From the NCBI RefSeq assembly GCF_009730915.1, contig NC_052480.1, positions 3,286,001-3,350,000 on the forward strand: a DNA stretch of 64,000 nt, given 5' to 3'. Positions 14,350 to 32,100 of this stretch are shown here, one piece after another (positions within the stretch are counted from its first letter, which is position 1; every line of letters starts with the position of its first letter). The translations under genes and the position numbers were made by a program. Source of the stretch: Dioscorea cayenensis subsp. rotundata (taxonomy: Eukaryota; Streptophyta; Magnoliopsida; Dioscoreales; Dioscoreaceae). Under the pieces are notes generated by a model that did no database searches, was not told the DNA's origin, and saw nothing but the letters and a program-made list of their open reading frames with translations.

Positions 14350-15122
14350 GAGGGCGTTTGATTGCAAAAAGTAGAATTGAGAGGAATGGAAAAGTAATGA
14401 CAATGAGAGGATTAGAGAAAGAATACAAATAAAAACTATATTTAATTAAAATTGGAGATGTAGTTTATTGGGAATGAAAAAAGTGAAAAAAAAAAATGAT
14501 AAAATGACTTATATGCATAAAGTGACAAAAAGTAAATTAATTATTATAAATAAATATTTAACTTTAATAGGTCATTAAATCTCAAAATTTTTGTTAATAT
14601 CATTAATTAGCAATTAATTAACTATAATAAAAACTAATTACATGTTTAAAAACATTTTAAATAAATAATTAAAGAAATTTTATTAATATCATTAATTAGT
14701 AATTAATCAACTATAATAAATAACTAATTAATGAAGAAATATTACTAATAATTATTATAGATAAATATTTAACTTTAATTATTGGTTATTATTAGTTCAT
14801 TTTAATTATTAATTATTATTAAAATTATCTACTTAATTATTATATTTAATTAAATTATTATTATTAATTAATAATTATCTTTGAAATTATTTATTTATTT
14901 ATTTATTATTTAAATCAAATTATTATTTTAATTATTAAATAAAATTGTGAATTGGTCATTTTCTCCCTAAAGAGTGAGGAGGGAATGAGTTGGGAGGATT
15001 GCTCACTCCCCACTTACTCCCCATCCACTTCTCTCTCTCATTCCTATTCATGGTCATCCAATCAAAGATTTCAGATTACTCCATATCTATTCTCATTCTA
15101 AGCATGTCAACCAAACACCCCC
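14350..15122. mobile_element. Tourist/PIF-Harbinger-like MITE (773 bp)
   Basis: The left end GAGGGCGTTTGATTG pairs with the right end, which reads GGGGGTGTTTGGTTG when reverse complemented. TAA occurs directly on both sides (14347-14349 and 15123-15125), the 3-bp target of PIF/Harbinger transposases. The interior is extremely A/T rich with no coding capacity. Confidence 0.6.
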
Positions 15123-15125
15123 TAA

Positions 15126-17121
15126 TTATTGTAAATATTTGTCACCTAAATTCATGTTGTTGATAATGGACACAAAAGTTTAGACTACAATAGTTTCAAT
15201 TAAACAATTAGAATTAATTTCTCCTACCCCATTTATTATTTAACTAGACCTAATAAATTAAGTAGGAAATTAACAATATCAATAATCAATAATAAAATAA
15301 AGAATCACAAAACACTAGATTTTTAACTTTGGAAAAACCATAGGATTTCATCCAAACGAATAATCTCTACTACACCACCGTTATAATAAAAAAAAAAAAA
15401 ATGGTTTTTTATTACCCAACCAAACCAAAGTTTAAGGTTCTTTCTAACTCAATAATTGAGAGCTTATGGTGGATTCATATTTATCAAAATGAATGAATAA
15501 ATAAAGAATCTTCACTATGAAAATGACAAAAATACATTGTTTTATCTAGCACACTTAAATAATAACATTATCAACATCACTGGTGCAAGTTGATCTACAA
15601 TAAACTTCGTTTTTGGCAAAAAACTATAACTTCAAATAAAAAAAATTGATTTAGAGAGATCTCACAAATAAAAAACATATTTAAAAATCAAAATTAGTTG
15701 TGTAAAGGTTGTTGACAGGATTATGTGGTTGAAATTTTATTAAAATCAACCATCATATGACCATCAATTAAGAACACAAACTCTTTATTTTTAATGTTTC
15801 TTTCTTGTGTTTTTTAAAACAAACCGGCCATATGAAAAGAGATATTTTTATTATATTATTATTTTAAAGTCAAATTAATTTTGTTAATTACAAGTTAATG
15901 GGCCATCATATGAGATAAAGCTAAAATCAACAATTACCAAATAAATAATAAGTTATTTAAAAATTTTGATCAAGAACTTATTATCTAATTGAAAATTTAT
16001 TAGAATTCAAATTCCGTTAAACACAGTGATGATAATGAATCCCCAGTCGGGTTCTCTATTTCTCAATTGTATTCATATCACTGACTATAGTTATTATATT
16101 TATAAGTTATTATATTTGTAGAAAGATAATAACAAAATAAAATAAAATAAAAGTTGTTGGCGCTACAAACAAAAGCCACCCAATTTGGAATGAATTATTT
16201 TTTGAAAGTGATAGAGGCTGCTGCAATGACACGACACCAGAGTTTGTCACGTGTTTTGGACAGAGAAGAAAGATCAAATCGGATCACATGTTGGGGTAAA
16301 TTTTTTAGTAGGACATTAAACTTTGACTCACTTTTACTTTGATCACCGAACTTCAATTTGTATTAATTTGATCACTCAACTGTAATTTTATTTCAACCGA
16401 TAATAAATCAAGGATTTTAACCCCCAATTGATTACATGACTGTTTAAAAATCTACGTTAGTCCTCCCATTGACACATTATTAAGTCTATTAAAGGTGTCC
16501 ACATCATCGAAAAAGACACAGTAGACACATTATTAAGTCTATTAACATGTTGTTGTGCGCCTTCAGAATTATTTTAAAATAATTTTTTTTTTTTTTTAAT
16601 TTTTGAAAGGCGAGACGCGGTAGACAATGTGGACGGCAAAATATGATCCACAAGTTTACATAAAAAATTTAAATAATATTTTATGTGCAATATTTCAAAT
16701 TTCACCTCAAAATAATAAATTAAGAAATCTATTGTAAATGACGTTTTAAAACTTCATTTTTATTTCTTACATGATATTGTTAATAGGAAAGTTATCATTT
16801 TTTTTTACTTTTATTTTATTAATAGACTTCGGTAACTATATGAGTTGTTTTTCTCAACGGGGAAAACTCACTTAGTTAAGTTAATTTCATGATATAAAAT
16901 TTTAACATCAATATTTTTTGTCTTTCGTGGAAGTTTTGTGTGAAGAATATCCCTCGTTCTCCCTTCCAAAGTTATATGGCGAGGGGTTTATTTTAAGAGG
17001 TCAGCTAAGTCATTATAATTGGTGTGCCTCCATAATTATTTATTTTGTTACTTGCCAACTTTATCAAATATATATATATATATATATAATTTTAACATCC
17101 ACTTTAAGTCTTATATATATT
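15126..17121. other. Intergenic, no gene seen
   Basis: A/T-rich spacer between the reductase pseudogene and the third reductase gene. A segment at about 16295-16400 (TTTTTTAGTAGGACATTAAAC and following) resembles ends of common plant MITEs, but no partner end was found. A (TA)n run lies at about 17068-17086. Small frames at 16154-16342 and 16918-17214 carry no motif. Confidence 0.5.
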
Positions 17122-17129
17122 GTTTATAG

Positions 17130-17770
17130 CAATGTTTTCATATCCGGACCAGATCAGCCGGTCAGACTAGTTGACCTGGACTCGACCTTAAAATTGGTTC
17201 GGTTCAATATATAAAACCGGATTTTAATAAAATCTAGATTGAACCGTCAACTCGGCTCATCGAACCGGTGACCCGATGACCCAGCGGGGTCATCAGCCCG
17301 AGTCTGCACAAATTTTTTTTTTTAATTCTTTTTTTATTTTGTAATATACTAATGTTTAGGTGTTATAATGTAAAATTATAAAACTAAAGGAGAGACCAAG
17401 GGAATATTTTTATATTTCTTTTTTATAGATTTCTTAGTTGTTTATTTCCTAAGTAAATAGTTTTATGTTTTTCAATTAATTTTGTACTAATTTATTTTTA
17501 TGTTATTTGGTGTATTGCACATTTTTAATGCGGTATACTTCAATATTTATTTATGAAAAATACTTGTTCATTTTTAGAAGTTATGTTTTTAATTTTTTTA
17601 ATTTTTATTCTTCAATATTTGATTTTTTAATTATATATAACTAAAAATTAGATTATTTTTAATAAGAATTATTGACCCCGGTTTAACCCCGATTCAATCT
17701 AGTTTAACCCCTCAACTACTGACCCCTACTTTTCTTCAAGTCGATACCCGGTCTGGATCTGAGAATCTTG
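17130..17770. mobile_element. hAT-type non-autonomous element with perfect 8-bp TSD
   Basis: Flanked by a perfect 8-bp duplication GTTTATAG (17122-17129 and 17771-17778). Ends are CAATGTTTTCATATCC and, reverse complemented, CAAGATTCTCAGATCC. Subterminal regions are rich in CCGG, GACCGG and GGTTCGGTTC-like motifs, the rest A/T rich, with no transposase. This fits an hAT MITE. Confidence 0.8.
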
Positions 17771-17778
17771 GTTTATAG

Positions 17779-19095
17779 TAAAGTTGTGGACTTTTTTTTA
17801 CTTTTATTTCAATCGTTGTTTAGTAAAGCAATAAAGATACAGCTTTCCTCATTTTTCAAATTAAAAAAAAAAGTAAAAAAACAACCCAACTAGTTTTCTT
17901 TTCAAAAACAATTGAAAATAAACATGACATAGAATCTCAACACATTTCATTTTGCCCCTCAACCATTCTTTGCAGTACAATCTGGGTCAGGGTTGTTTTA
18001 TATAATAAATAAATAAAAATTATTTTATTTTCGCAAGTAAACTTGAAGATAATACGTGTAAGGTATTTTTTTAACCAAAAAAAATGCAATTGGAATTGAT
18101 ATATATACAGGAATTAAATTTTTTTGTCTATTTATTTTTAATAATATTAATTATTTTTAATAATTGAACAAGTTATCTTTCTTTTATTTCACTTTACATT
18201 AGAAAGATAGTTACTCTTCGTTTTGATTATCTTTCACATGATATTAATTGAGATAAATGATTAAATGGTTTGTTAATGTTATAGAAGAAATCACCATTTT
18301 GATTTTTTTTTTTTTAATTTATATTTTAGTTTATTTTAAAATATTTCATATTTAATTTATGATCTCCGGCCTTTTCTGCATGACAAACAACCATGACACA
18401 CAAGTTTTAGGCTCAACTATAAGCATTGTGACTTCATGATATTTGTCTCACTTGGATAGAAGAGCATTTTTGTGTCTCGGGCCTAAGCTCAGCTTTTTTT
18501 TTTTGTTATTTTTTCTTTATTTGTATTGGCATATTTCAGGCCCTGTACTTTCCTGTTTGTTGGTTAATATTTTCACCCCAAGTGGGCATGTGTTTTTCTC
18601 TCTTTACTTTTGTTATGTTTTAATAAATTTGAGATTTAGCTTTTTTTTTAATATATATATCCTTGCTTCTGCCAAAATATTCTGGGGAATGTTTGTTACT
18701 ACCATCACATATTAACAAAACTCGATGTCATAATTATGTCTATAAATTAATTGTTAAAGACTAGGTTAGATATATACAAACTCAATATCACAAGTATGTG
18801 TATAAAATAGTTAAAGACAAAAGCTCATACCAATCCTTGATATCTTGGTCAAAACTCTCATGCAAGGGCTGCTATCATTATGCGGCTCCATAATTTAGAA
18901 TTGGAACAATTTCCTTGATATCTTTATCTTTTAAAAATAATAGTAAACAAATCCAAGAGTTGGTGAGCAAAAAAGAAAAGATCTTCAAGTTGAAAAATGT
19001 GGCTTTAGCTTTCTATTTAGGCTGCCAGAGACCAAGACCAAGACCATCTTGATAAAAATCATACCTGAACACCTTCATAATCATTCATCATTTAC
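17779..19095. other. Spacer upstream of third reductase gene
   Basis: A/T-rich, no gene recognised. An imperfect direct repeat of about 45 bp is visible (AACTCGATGTCATAATTATG near 18719 and AACTCAATATCACAAGTATG near 18779, both ending GTTAAAGAC). Confidence 0.5.
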
Positions 19096-19104
19096 TATAA
19101 ATAT
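19096..19104 (+). promoter_or_regulatory. Candidate TATA box of third reductase gene
   Basis: TATAAATAT lies about 100 bp upstream of the ATG at 19200, normal spacing for a plant core promoter with a short 5-prime UTR. Confidence 0.5.
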
Positions 19105-19199
19105 ATAAGAAGGCAAACTGTGAACACATGTATGCAAGAGCTTACAAGTTAGAAGTAGTAGTAATAATATTCTAAGCTAAACTACATCTCTTTTGAGTT

Positions 19200-20448
<1,249 letters not shown>

Positions 20449-20622
20449 ACATGAATCTGAATTTCTTGTTTTATATTGTTTCATTTCCTCTGCTGAGAAT
20501 GTAATTTGTTTCAAATTCACAATAATCAAACTCACTCTGTTTCTGATTATGATAAGTGACAATACCAATCTTCATAACTGCATTCATAAATAGAAAGGCT
20601 CAAACAACAATACTAGAGTCAG

Positions 20623-24524
<3,902 letters not shown>

Positions 24525-24859
24525 TAATTGCTATGAGATTTTGGAGCTCACGATGGAGAAATGGCTTCTGGATTTTTTTGGTGGAATTTGAGAGACTGGT
24601 TTATAATGTCAGAGTGAAGAGATAATATGGTTCTGGTTTTGTGTGGATTTTTTTTTTTATTGAAAAGTTTTCTTTTAATAGAATATTACATTTTTGGTTT
24701 TCCTTTTTTTTGGAAATATTTGAATATATATTTTTTTAAAAAAAGTACGTGTATATATCTATATATATTCTGTCTCAATACGTGGATGGTTTTGTTGGTA
24801 AAATTTCTATTAATATGTATAATATTTATGTAAATTTTCATTGGTTGTTCGATTCTATA

Positions 24860-25130
24860 TATTTTTATAAAATAGATAAATCATAATTAATTAAAGAGCA
24901 GAACATAAATAATTTACGGAATGAAAAAAGTCTACAAACAAACAACAACATAGTCTACAGAGGAGGCTGAACAGAACTCAAATAACAAACTCAAGCAAAA
25001 TCCCAAAATATATTTATATATATTTTTTATTGAAAAAAATGACCATAAACAACAGTATAAAACTAGAACAAAACTAAAATAAAAGCTGATAGAAAAGAAC
25101 TAAAGTACACATGTGACTACAGAGAAAAAA
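24860..25130 (-). mobile_element. LINE 3-prime-end fragments
   Basis: AAATAGATAAATCATAATTAATTAAAGAG at 24870 resembles the 3-prime end of the LINE at 3785, again preceded by T-rich sequence. A second A-rich piece with similar composition (AAAACTAGAACAAAACTAAA) follows a T run near 25020. Probably short 5-prime-truncated insertions. Confidence 0.4.
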
Positions 25131-25357
25131 ACTAAAATATTTATTAATAATAAATAAAAAGCAGCTGTATATGTAAAATAAAAAATAAAATATAATGGTG
25201 AAAACCGCCGGATATATAACCGAATCACAGGCTCACTAAATCCGCCAGTAGCAAAAACCATGGAATTCCACTCCACAAAATTAGTACGTGGGAAAATAAA
25301 ATAGTGAATAAATAGTTGAGAAAATGTCATAAAGTCGCGGGAGGCATGAGGTTGTAT

Positions 25358-25851
25358 TAGAGATGGGCACGACCAGGATTGATCAGCCCACCACGGGACC
25401 CGGTCCGATCGGGTATAGAATCCAGCCGGGCAGGGTTGGCCCTGTCGGACCCGCAGGGTCCGGGTCACGTGAAGCCGGGACTTGGGAACCGCCCGGCTTC
25501 CATGTTGACCCGACGGGCCGGGTTGGCCCGGCGGGTTGGGCCCGACGGACCGGCCCACTCAATAAAAAAAAAATTAAAAAATTCAGAAATTTTAAAAAAA
25601 AAATAAAAAAAATTCAAAAAAGGTTTGGGCCCGGTGGGCCAACCCGTCGGGTCACGGGTTGGGCCAAGCCCAACTCGTAACCGGCCCGTCTCTATGACTG
25701 GTCGGTTCTGGAGTTGTTAACCCGACCCTCCCGGGGTCGATGACCCAGGCCGGGCTCCGGGCAGGCGGGGGTTGCTGACGTCCCGTGCCCACGACCGCGA
25801 GCCCGAGTTCGGGCCCGGCGGGGGTTGCTCGACGTCCCGTGCCCACCTCTA
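25358..25851. mobile_element. hAT-type non-autonomous element (494 bp, GC-rich)
   Basis: Ends are TAGAGATGGGCACG and, reverse complemented, TAGAGGTGGGCACG, typical hAT tips. The flanking 8 bp match at 7 positions (GGTTGTAT at 25350-25357, GGTTATAT at 25852-25859). The interior is dense in GGGCCGGGTTGG-like motifs, so long open frames on both strands here are composition artefacts and not genes. Confidence 0.8.
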
Positions 25852-25859
25852 GGTTATAT

Positions 25860-27470
25860 TGAAAAGGATCAAAAAGATATTTGAATAAAATAGTATCCGG
25901 ATAAGTAATAACACAGTGGTCTTGGTTCATAAGTGCATAGTTTCCATCCATTTTTTTTTTTAGAAATATAATCCAGTAGATTCAGTTATATAGTAACTAT
26001 TATAAAACCAAATCGTGACTCATTATTAGTAATAAATTTATACATTTAATTATTTATTTATTATATAATATAAAGATAAATTGGTAATTATCTTAAAAAA
26101 TTATTGCTATTTATTTTAAAAGTTATTAAATTGATATAATTCAACGGATAAAAATAAGCATAACTTGATTTCATCGTGACTACTACGAAACAGAATCCGT
26201 GGGATCATCTCTCAATTAAAATAACTTCAATCTACCAATAAACCCAAATACACCTAAACAAATATTACTTTAATAAATTTTTATATTTTTTTGGCAATGA
26301 AATATATATTTTTCTCTCTCTTTTTGCATGGTTTTGTTGTTTAAATATCTATTAATATATCCATTATTTTATATGATCTAAAAATATTTTAATAGAATAA
26401 AAATATACATTATGAGTGGCTAAATATTTTATAAAATTAGCACATGAAATAAAAATGAAAACAGTAGTTACACGTCCTTTTGTTTTTGTTAAGTCTACTA
26501 ATCATTCTCTAATTTTTGCCTATTCTTAAACTATGTTTCTTTTTTAAAATCTAAAGTTTTTATTGCACGGAGAAAAAAAAAAATTGAATAAATAACACTG
26601 GAAACTGTCACTATGTGCAAGATATTAGTAACCATCAACCAACCTTAGTATTGAAAGGACCATAACATGACCTTTGAATAAAATTAATTAATTATAACAC
26701 CAAGGCTGTATGAGGAATTGAATATTGACGCTCTCTTGAGTTAATGACAGCTTAATCCAATTTTAAATCAATTTTTCTATGATGAGGTTTTTTCAAAAAT
26801 TAAACTGAAAAATAGAAATACCAAGTCAAAATCAAAATCAAAATTTGATTTATTTAATCAAATGATTAAGGTTCCCATCAAGTTTTTCAAAAATTCTCTT
26901 TCTGGATGGGGTTCGAGTTACTAAAAGAAAATTAAATTTATTATTATTACTATTATTTTTTTATTTTTTACAATATAAAAGACACCACACACATCCTCAA
27001 AACATGTATTTAAATGGAGTTTAACCATCAATTTTTTCAAGAATCAAGTGTCCTGGTTATTAAAGCGGTAATTTTGATTAACAAAATCAAACTAACAACT
27101 ATATGGTATATTTCATCGATCCAATTAATTTATCATTTTAGGAATTTCTTTTTTTTAATTAGTCATTACTTTTAAGAATTTCATAAGCATTTATCATGAT
27201 TTTTCTAATTTTACACATCTCATTTAGTGAAATATATTCCAAATAATGTGTGTACGAGTAGATTAAATAATCCCAAATACAATGGTAAAATTGTCCCATT
27301 ATATAACTTCTTTTTTACATTTTTAGGTGTAATAGCATCTTTACTTTTTGTACAAAGCTTAAAAGTGGCGGATAATTTAAATTAGATAGAATATAGATAT
27401 TTTTTATAATAATTTTATTAACAAATTATTATTTAAAAATAATATTTTTGCTACAAATATTTATTAAAAA
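25860..27470 (-). repeat. Outer part of right arm of the inverted duplication
   Basis: Read on the minus strand, this stretch matches 2330-3771 and about 9398-9900 on the plus strand. Landmarks are TATTTGGGTTTA, ATTAATAGATATTT, ATTCTATTAAAATA, GGTTGATGGTTACTA, TAACTCAAGAGAGC and GTTAATCAAAATTACCG. The left-arm LINE (3772-9397) and MITE (9481-9778) have no counterpart here. No gene is present. Confidence 0.75.
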
Positions 27471-27534
27471 CTTAAAATAACATAAAAATGATGGTGAATG
27501 AAGATACAAAAAGAGTGATTTTTTTAGCCAATAA

Positions 27535-27735
27535 GTTTATAGCTCAGCGATATGTCCCCATTTGCATAAAGGTGATGATAGAGAATTTTTATTGTCTTGA
27601 ATTTAAATCCTCCCGATTGCAATGTGGTTATAATAGATATCGGTGTGGGACGTGAGCATGTCACCCGAACTATGCATCCTTGAGTGAGGGCGCACTGCTA
27701 GTTTGCCTACATTTGTAATTAAAAAAAAAAAATTT
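27535..27735 (+). repeat. SINE-like repeat with poly(A)
   Basis: TATAGCTCAGCGATATG resembles an A box and CTTGAATTTAAATCCTCC a B box, about 55 bp apart. The unit is GC-richer than its flanks and ends in a 12-A run at about 27721. This is the structure of a tRNA-derived SINE. No clear flanking duplication was seen. Confidence 0.5.
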
Positions 27736-28118
27736 CTTGATATCCGTATGAGATTGCATGATTAGGGGTGTTATTTTCAGTAGTTGATATTTTTGAATTT
27801 TAAATTAGGCTGAACTTATGTTATACTTTATTAATTTAAATTATGAAAGCAAAAGCTGTTTCTCCTCTCAAAATTATTGTCTAAGTAATTGTATGGAAAA
27901 TGTATTTTTAAATTTTAATTTATTTATATATATGATACAAATTTAATATCAATAACCACATGTACTAAACTGAACATATACAAATTATAGCACTCCCATT
28001 TTTTAATGTCTACACCCAAGTTTTCTCTTACCCTCGTTTTAAAATTCTCAAATAAAAGTAGCATTTTTGTAAAATCAGGAGTGAAATTAGTAATATTATT
28101 ATAAATATATTCTCCAAG

Positions 28119-28319
28119 TTTCTCTCTCTCTCTCTCTCTATATATAATTCCATTCTAAGCCTTTCTCTCGCTGGTTTCGTTCTGTTGGTCTAAAACCCTA
28201 AAACCTCCATTTTTGACCGAGTGTTTTGGAATCCCTCTATTTCGATTTCCCCGGATCTTCAACAACGGAAGCTCGATCGGGCCTCGAATCGCAGCGAGGG
28301 GCATCGGAGCTCTTCTATG
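28119..28319 (+). other. LETM1: Probable 5-prime UTR exon of LETM1 gene with (TC)n
   Basis: A (TC)n tract at 28119-28139 precedes transcript-like GC-richer sequence that ends TTCTAT|GTAAGA (donor at 28320). A matching acceptor TGTCCAG|G lies at 29067-29068, just upstream of the coding ATG at 29129. This indicates an intron of about 750 bp in the 5-prime UTR; the transcription start is not defined. Confidence 0.5.
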
Positions 28320-29128
28320 TAAGACTTTTCTCTGTAATTTTTATGCTGATTCTTTGGATTTAGAGAGATATTGGGCGTTATTTATTATTATTGTTTTTTT
28401 TTTTTTAAATTGATTTGCTTGATTTCTTGTCGAGAATTGGATGGAATGAAGTGGTGGTTGTTTTGAACGTGTTTTTGAATTGTTTTGTTGTATTTCTGAG
28501 GATTTTTGAGATTTTTTTTTTATTTATTTTGTGAACTTTCAGCTATGGTGGAGCGTGAATGATTTGTTCTTTTTTGATTGCGTATGTTAATGCATAACCT
28601 TTTGCTTTTTGTTTTTAATGGATTCTACAATGGATATAATCGAATCTTTAGTTTTTGGCTATGGAGTTTGATTGAAATTGGTATCAATTTGTTATGGAAA
28701 TTTATGGATTTTGTTTACATTTTGCTTATTGTTGTCTATCTTTTCTGTGTAAGAATCCTACAGTTCTTGATTGGTTAGCTAATTGTTAGGTTTGGGTTTG
28801 ATATTTTGTTGTATAATTCATATCAGAACTTCCTCAAGAATTGGTCATTTGGGAAAATATTATACTTGGAAATGGTGCCAATTTTTCACTCCTTGTTTGA
28901 TATAATGTTTTCTTTGTTAGTAATAAAAAAGTATAGGTGCATGAGAAATTCTCCAGTTTCTTGTTGGTATGTTTAGTTGAGTAGAGATATGAGAGAAATG
29001 ATGTTTATTCAGGATATTTCTAGTATGTGCTTTTCTAAATTGATATTGAGGAGTGAATTCTGTCCAGGGAACTGTCCTAAAAGGTATGATATTAGTATTC
29101 CCACGGGGGAAGAGAAAAGATATTGATA

Positions 29129-32100
29129 ATGGCTTCAAGAGCTCTTGCAAATCGAAGACGGGACCTTCTCAACCATCTGAACATCCCTGCCCGCTGTTGC
29201 TCTAGTTTTTCAAACTTTTGGCATGGGAGGTTGGGTCAAAGTGAGGACCCACGAGTCTACCAGCTTTCTAAACCAAGATCCTTACATGCTAATCAGGATA
29301 GTGGGTCACAGGCAATTTTGATAACTAAAAGGGACTTGGGGTACTTGCCGACAAAGTTTTCTAATCATGCCCATTGTGGAATCTCCATTTCTGGTCTTGA
29401 GTATGGGAGAAGGGAACTTCTACTTCCTCTGGGCGTCAGATTCTTGCCACAGTCCATTCGTATGGTGTCAACTGCAACAGCCGGTCAGCGTGATCTGGGA
29501 AAAGATGACCAGAGTGAAGATCAGGATCAGAAAGTAAAGAAAGAGGCATCTCCTGAGGAGTGTGATCAGGCAGTGGAAGGCCTGAGCACAGCAAAGGCTA
29601 AAGCCAAAGCCAAACTGTCGTTGGAAAGTCAGAAGGATACAAAGTCAATCATGCAAAAGTTTTGGGCTAAACTTCTGGGTATTGGCCCTGCTTTGAGGGC
29701 TGTTGCATCCATGAGCAGGTACTTTTCATTGATGTTTTCATAGTATATATTAGCAGGCTATTTTGTTTTATGTTGATATGCTATTGTTTGCTTTTATCTT
29801 AAGAGCTGATTGGGCTATAAAGCTTCGGCATTGGAAGGATACGTTCGTATCAGCGTTGCAGCATTATTGGCTGGGTTCAAAACTACTTTGGGCGGATGTG
29901 AGAATCTCTGCGAGATTGTTGTTGAAACTAGCTGGTGGAAAGACACTTTCAAGGAGAGAGCGACAACAGTTGACACGCACAACAGCTGATATATTCAGGC
30001 TTGTCCCTTTTGCAGTTTTTATCATAGTTCCATTCATGGAATTCTTACTTCCAGTGTTCCTGAAGCTATTCCCAAACATGTTGCCATCCACTTTTCAGGA
30101 CAAAATGAAAGAACAGGTGCTCATATACATTCTATAGCTTTTGGATAATCTTGACATTTCTGGATACTGACATTAAATACAATCAGGAAGTTGTTTATGA
30201 ATTAGCTGCACTTTTATCAGAATAATGTGAACTTCTATTCTTTAAATTTTTTTCCAGCAGTTGTCCTTCACACTTTTTCCTCAATATTCTGTTACATTTG
30301 TATATGATTTTTTATGGTTGTAACTATTGTACAATGTTGTGGCTCCCTCATCTCATGGGTTATTTCATTCCGTTGTCCTTTGACACTCAACCTGTAGGAA
30401 GCACTTAAACGGAAACTCAATGCGAGAATAGAATATGCAAAGTTCTTGCAGGACACTGCGAGAGAAATGGCTAAGGAAGTTCAAAATTCACATAATGGAG
30501 AGAATAAACAGACTGCAGAAGATCTAGATGAATTTCTTAACAAGGTATTGTATTTGGATTTGCCATTTGATCAATATCAATAAACACATATTTGTTGCTT
30601 ATGTTTACCTTTTTTTTGGGTAGTTGATAACATATATTGGTTTGTGAGTAGGTCAGAACTGGTGCTAGTGTTTCTAATGATGAAATTCTGAACTTTGCAA
30701 AATTGTTTAATGATGAGCTTACTCTGGATAGCATGAGCAGGTCAGCCAAATACTAGTTGGTGTGTTTTCTGTCTCTATTTTTTATATGTTTCCTATATTG
30801 CATCATTTCAATGAGTGTTTATAAATGTGTTGCAGGCCAAGGTTAATCAGCATGTGCAAGTACATGGGAATTTCACCATATGGAACAGATAATTATTTGC
30901 GATATTTACTTCGGAGAAAACTCCAACAGTAAGCTTTTAGAATATTTTAGGAGTGTGATTTTCTATTTTAATCTATGTTCATATGGTCTAGAGGGCTTTA
31001 TAATTTTTACCAATGTGCTTCTGTGCATGATATTAATTGGTTGTGCATCCTTTTTTACCTGTGTCATACATAGCTTCTCCATAAATTGTTTTTTTATCAA
31101 TCATCTGCTTTTCCATTTTAGATTCATAGGTTTGAATGGTAATGTGGTGTTAATATTCAACATACCAGACCTCATTTGGCAGCACAAGAGAAATACAAAT
31201 AATTTTATTCGGGTTTTGCTCATGCTTTTAGAGAAAAAGGATATACATGATTTTCATCTTGCAGGGTAATATATATATGGGGAGCATGTTTATCCTCTAT
31301 GTTTTCCCTTTATATGAAATGAATATACACAGAGAAATATTTGTTTGACTTTGGTTGTAGATGTGGGTAATTACGTTGGAGGACCTGTTGTTGATGAAGT
31401 TATGAATTTCACTTAATTCACCTTAACTTCTTTCCAGGATTAAAAATGATGATAAATTGATCCGAGTGGAGGGTGTAGAATCACTTTCAGAACAAGAGCT
31501 TCGCCAAGCTTGTCGAGATCGAGGCCACCTGGGGTTGCTCTCAACAGAAGAGATGCGCCAGCAGGTCTTGTTTACATTTTTGTCTTTGACCACAAGAGGC
31601 TTTCATGTAGCTTTTAGCATCTGTCAAGAACCTCAGTTGCAATAGATCTTTATGAAATATGCTTTGCCTGGAAAAGGTTTGGTACTGTAAAGAAGTATAA
31701 ATGTTAAAACCTGCAATTAGACAACCGCTATAATTATTCTGTTACTGTTGGTTATTTATTCCAATTCCTTGATGGTGCTCACAATACTAATTGGTTCAAC
31801 TGCACAATAATCCCAAGTAGTAGTTCTTCTTACATAGAGATTTGAGCCAGTTCTCCCCTCTATTTAATCTTTTGTAGCCTTTCTAACCTTTCCTGTATTT
31901 TGAACCGTATTAGAGTTAATAATGATGAAAATTATCAACTGGGACATTTTCCTGTTCTTGCAGCTTCGAGATTGGTTGGATTTGTCACTTAACCATTCTG
32001 TGCCATCTTCTCTTCTTATACTCTCAAGGTAATTGAATTTTCTTCACATGACCTTCATTTCTTCTGTTTCTTCTTCCTTAATGTCAATACCTTTTTCAGA

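Noticed and set aside
25100-25951. Several open frames on both strands in the GC-rich block
   Set aside because: They lie inside or across the hAT element at 25358-25851 and reflect its repeated GGGCC/GGGTT motifs; no protein motif is present.
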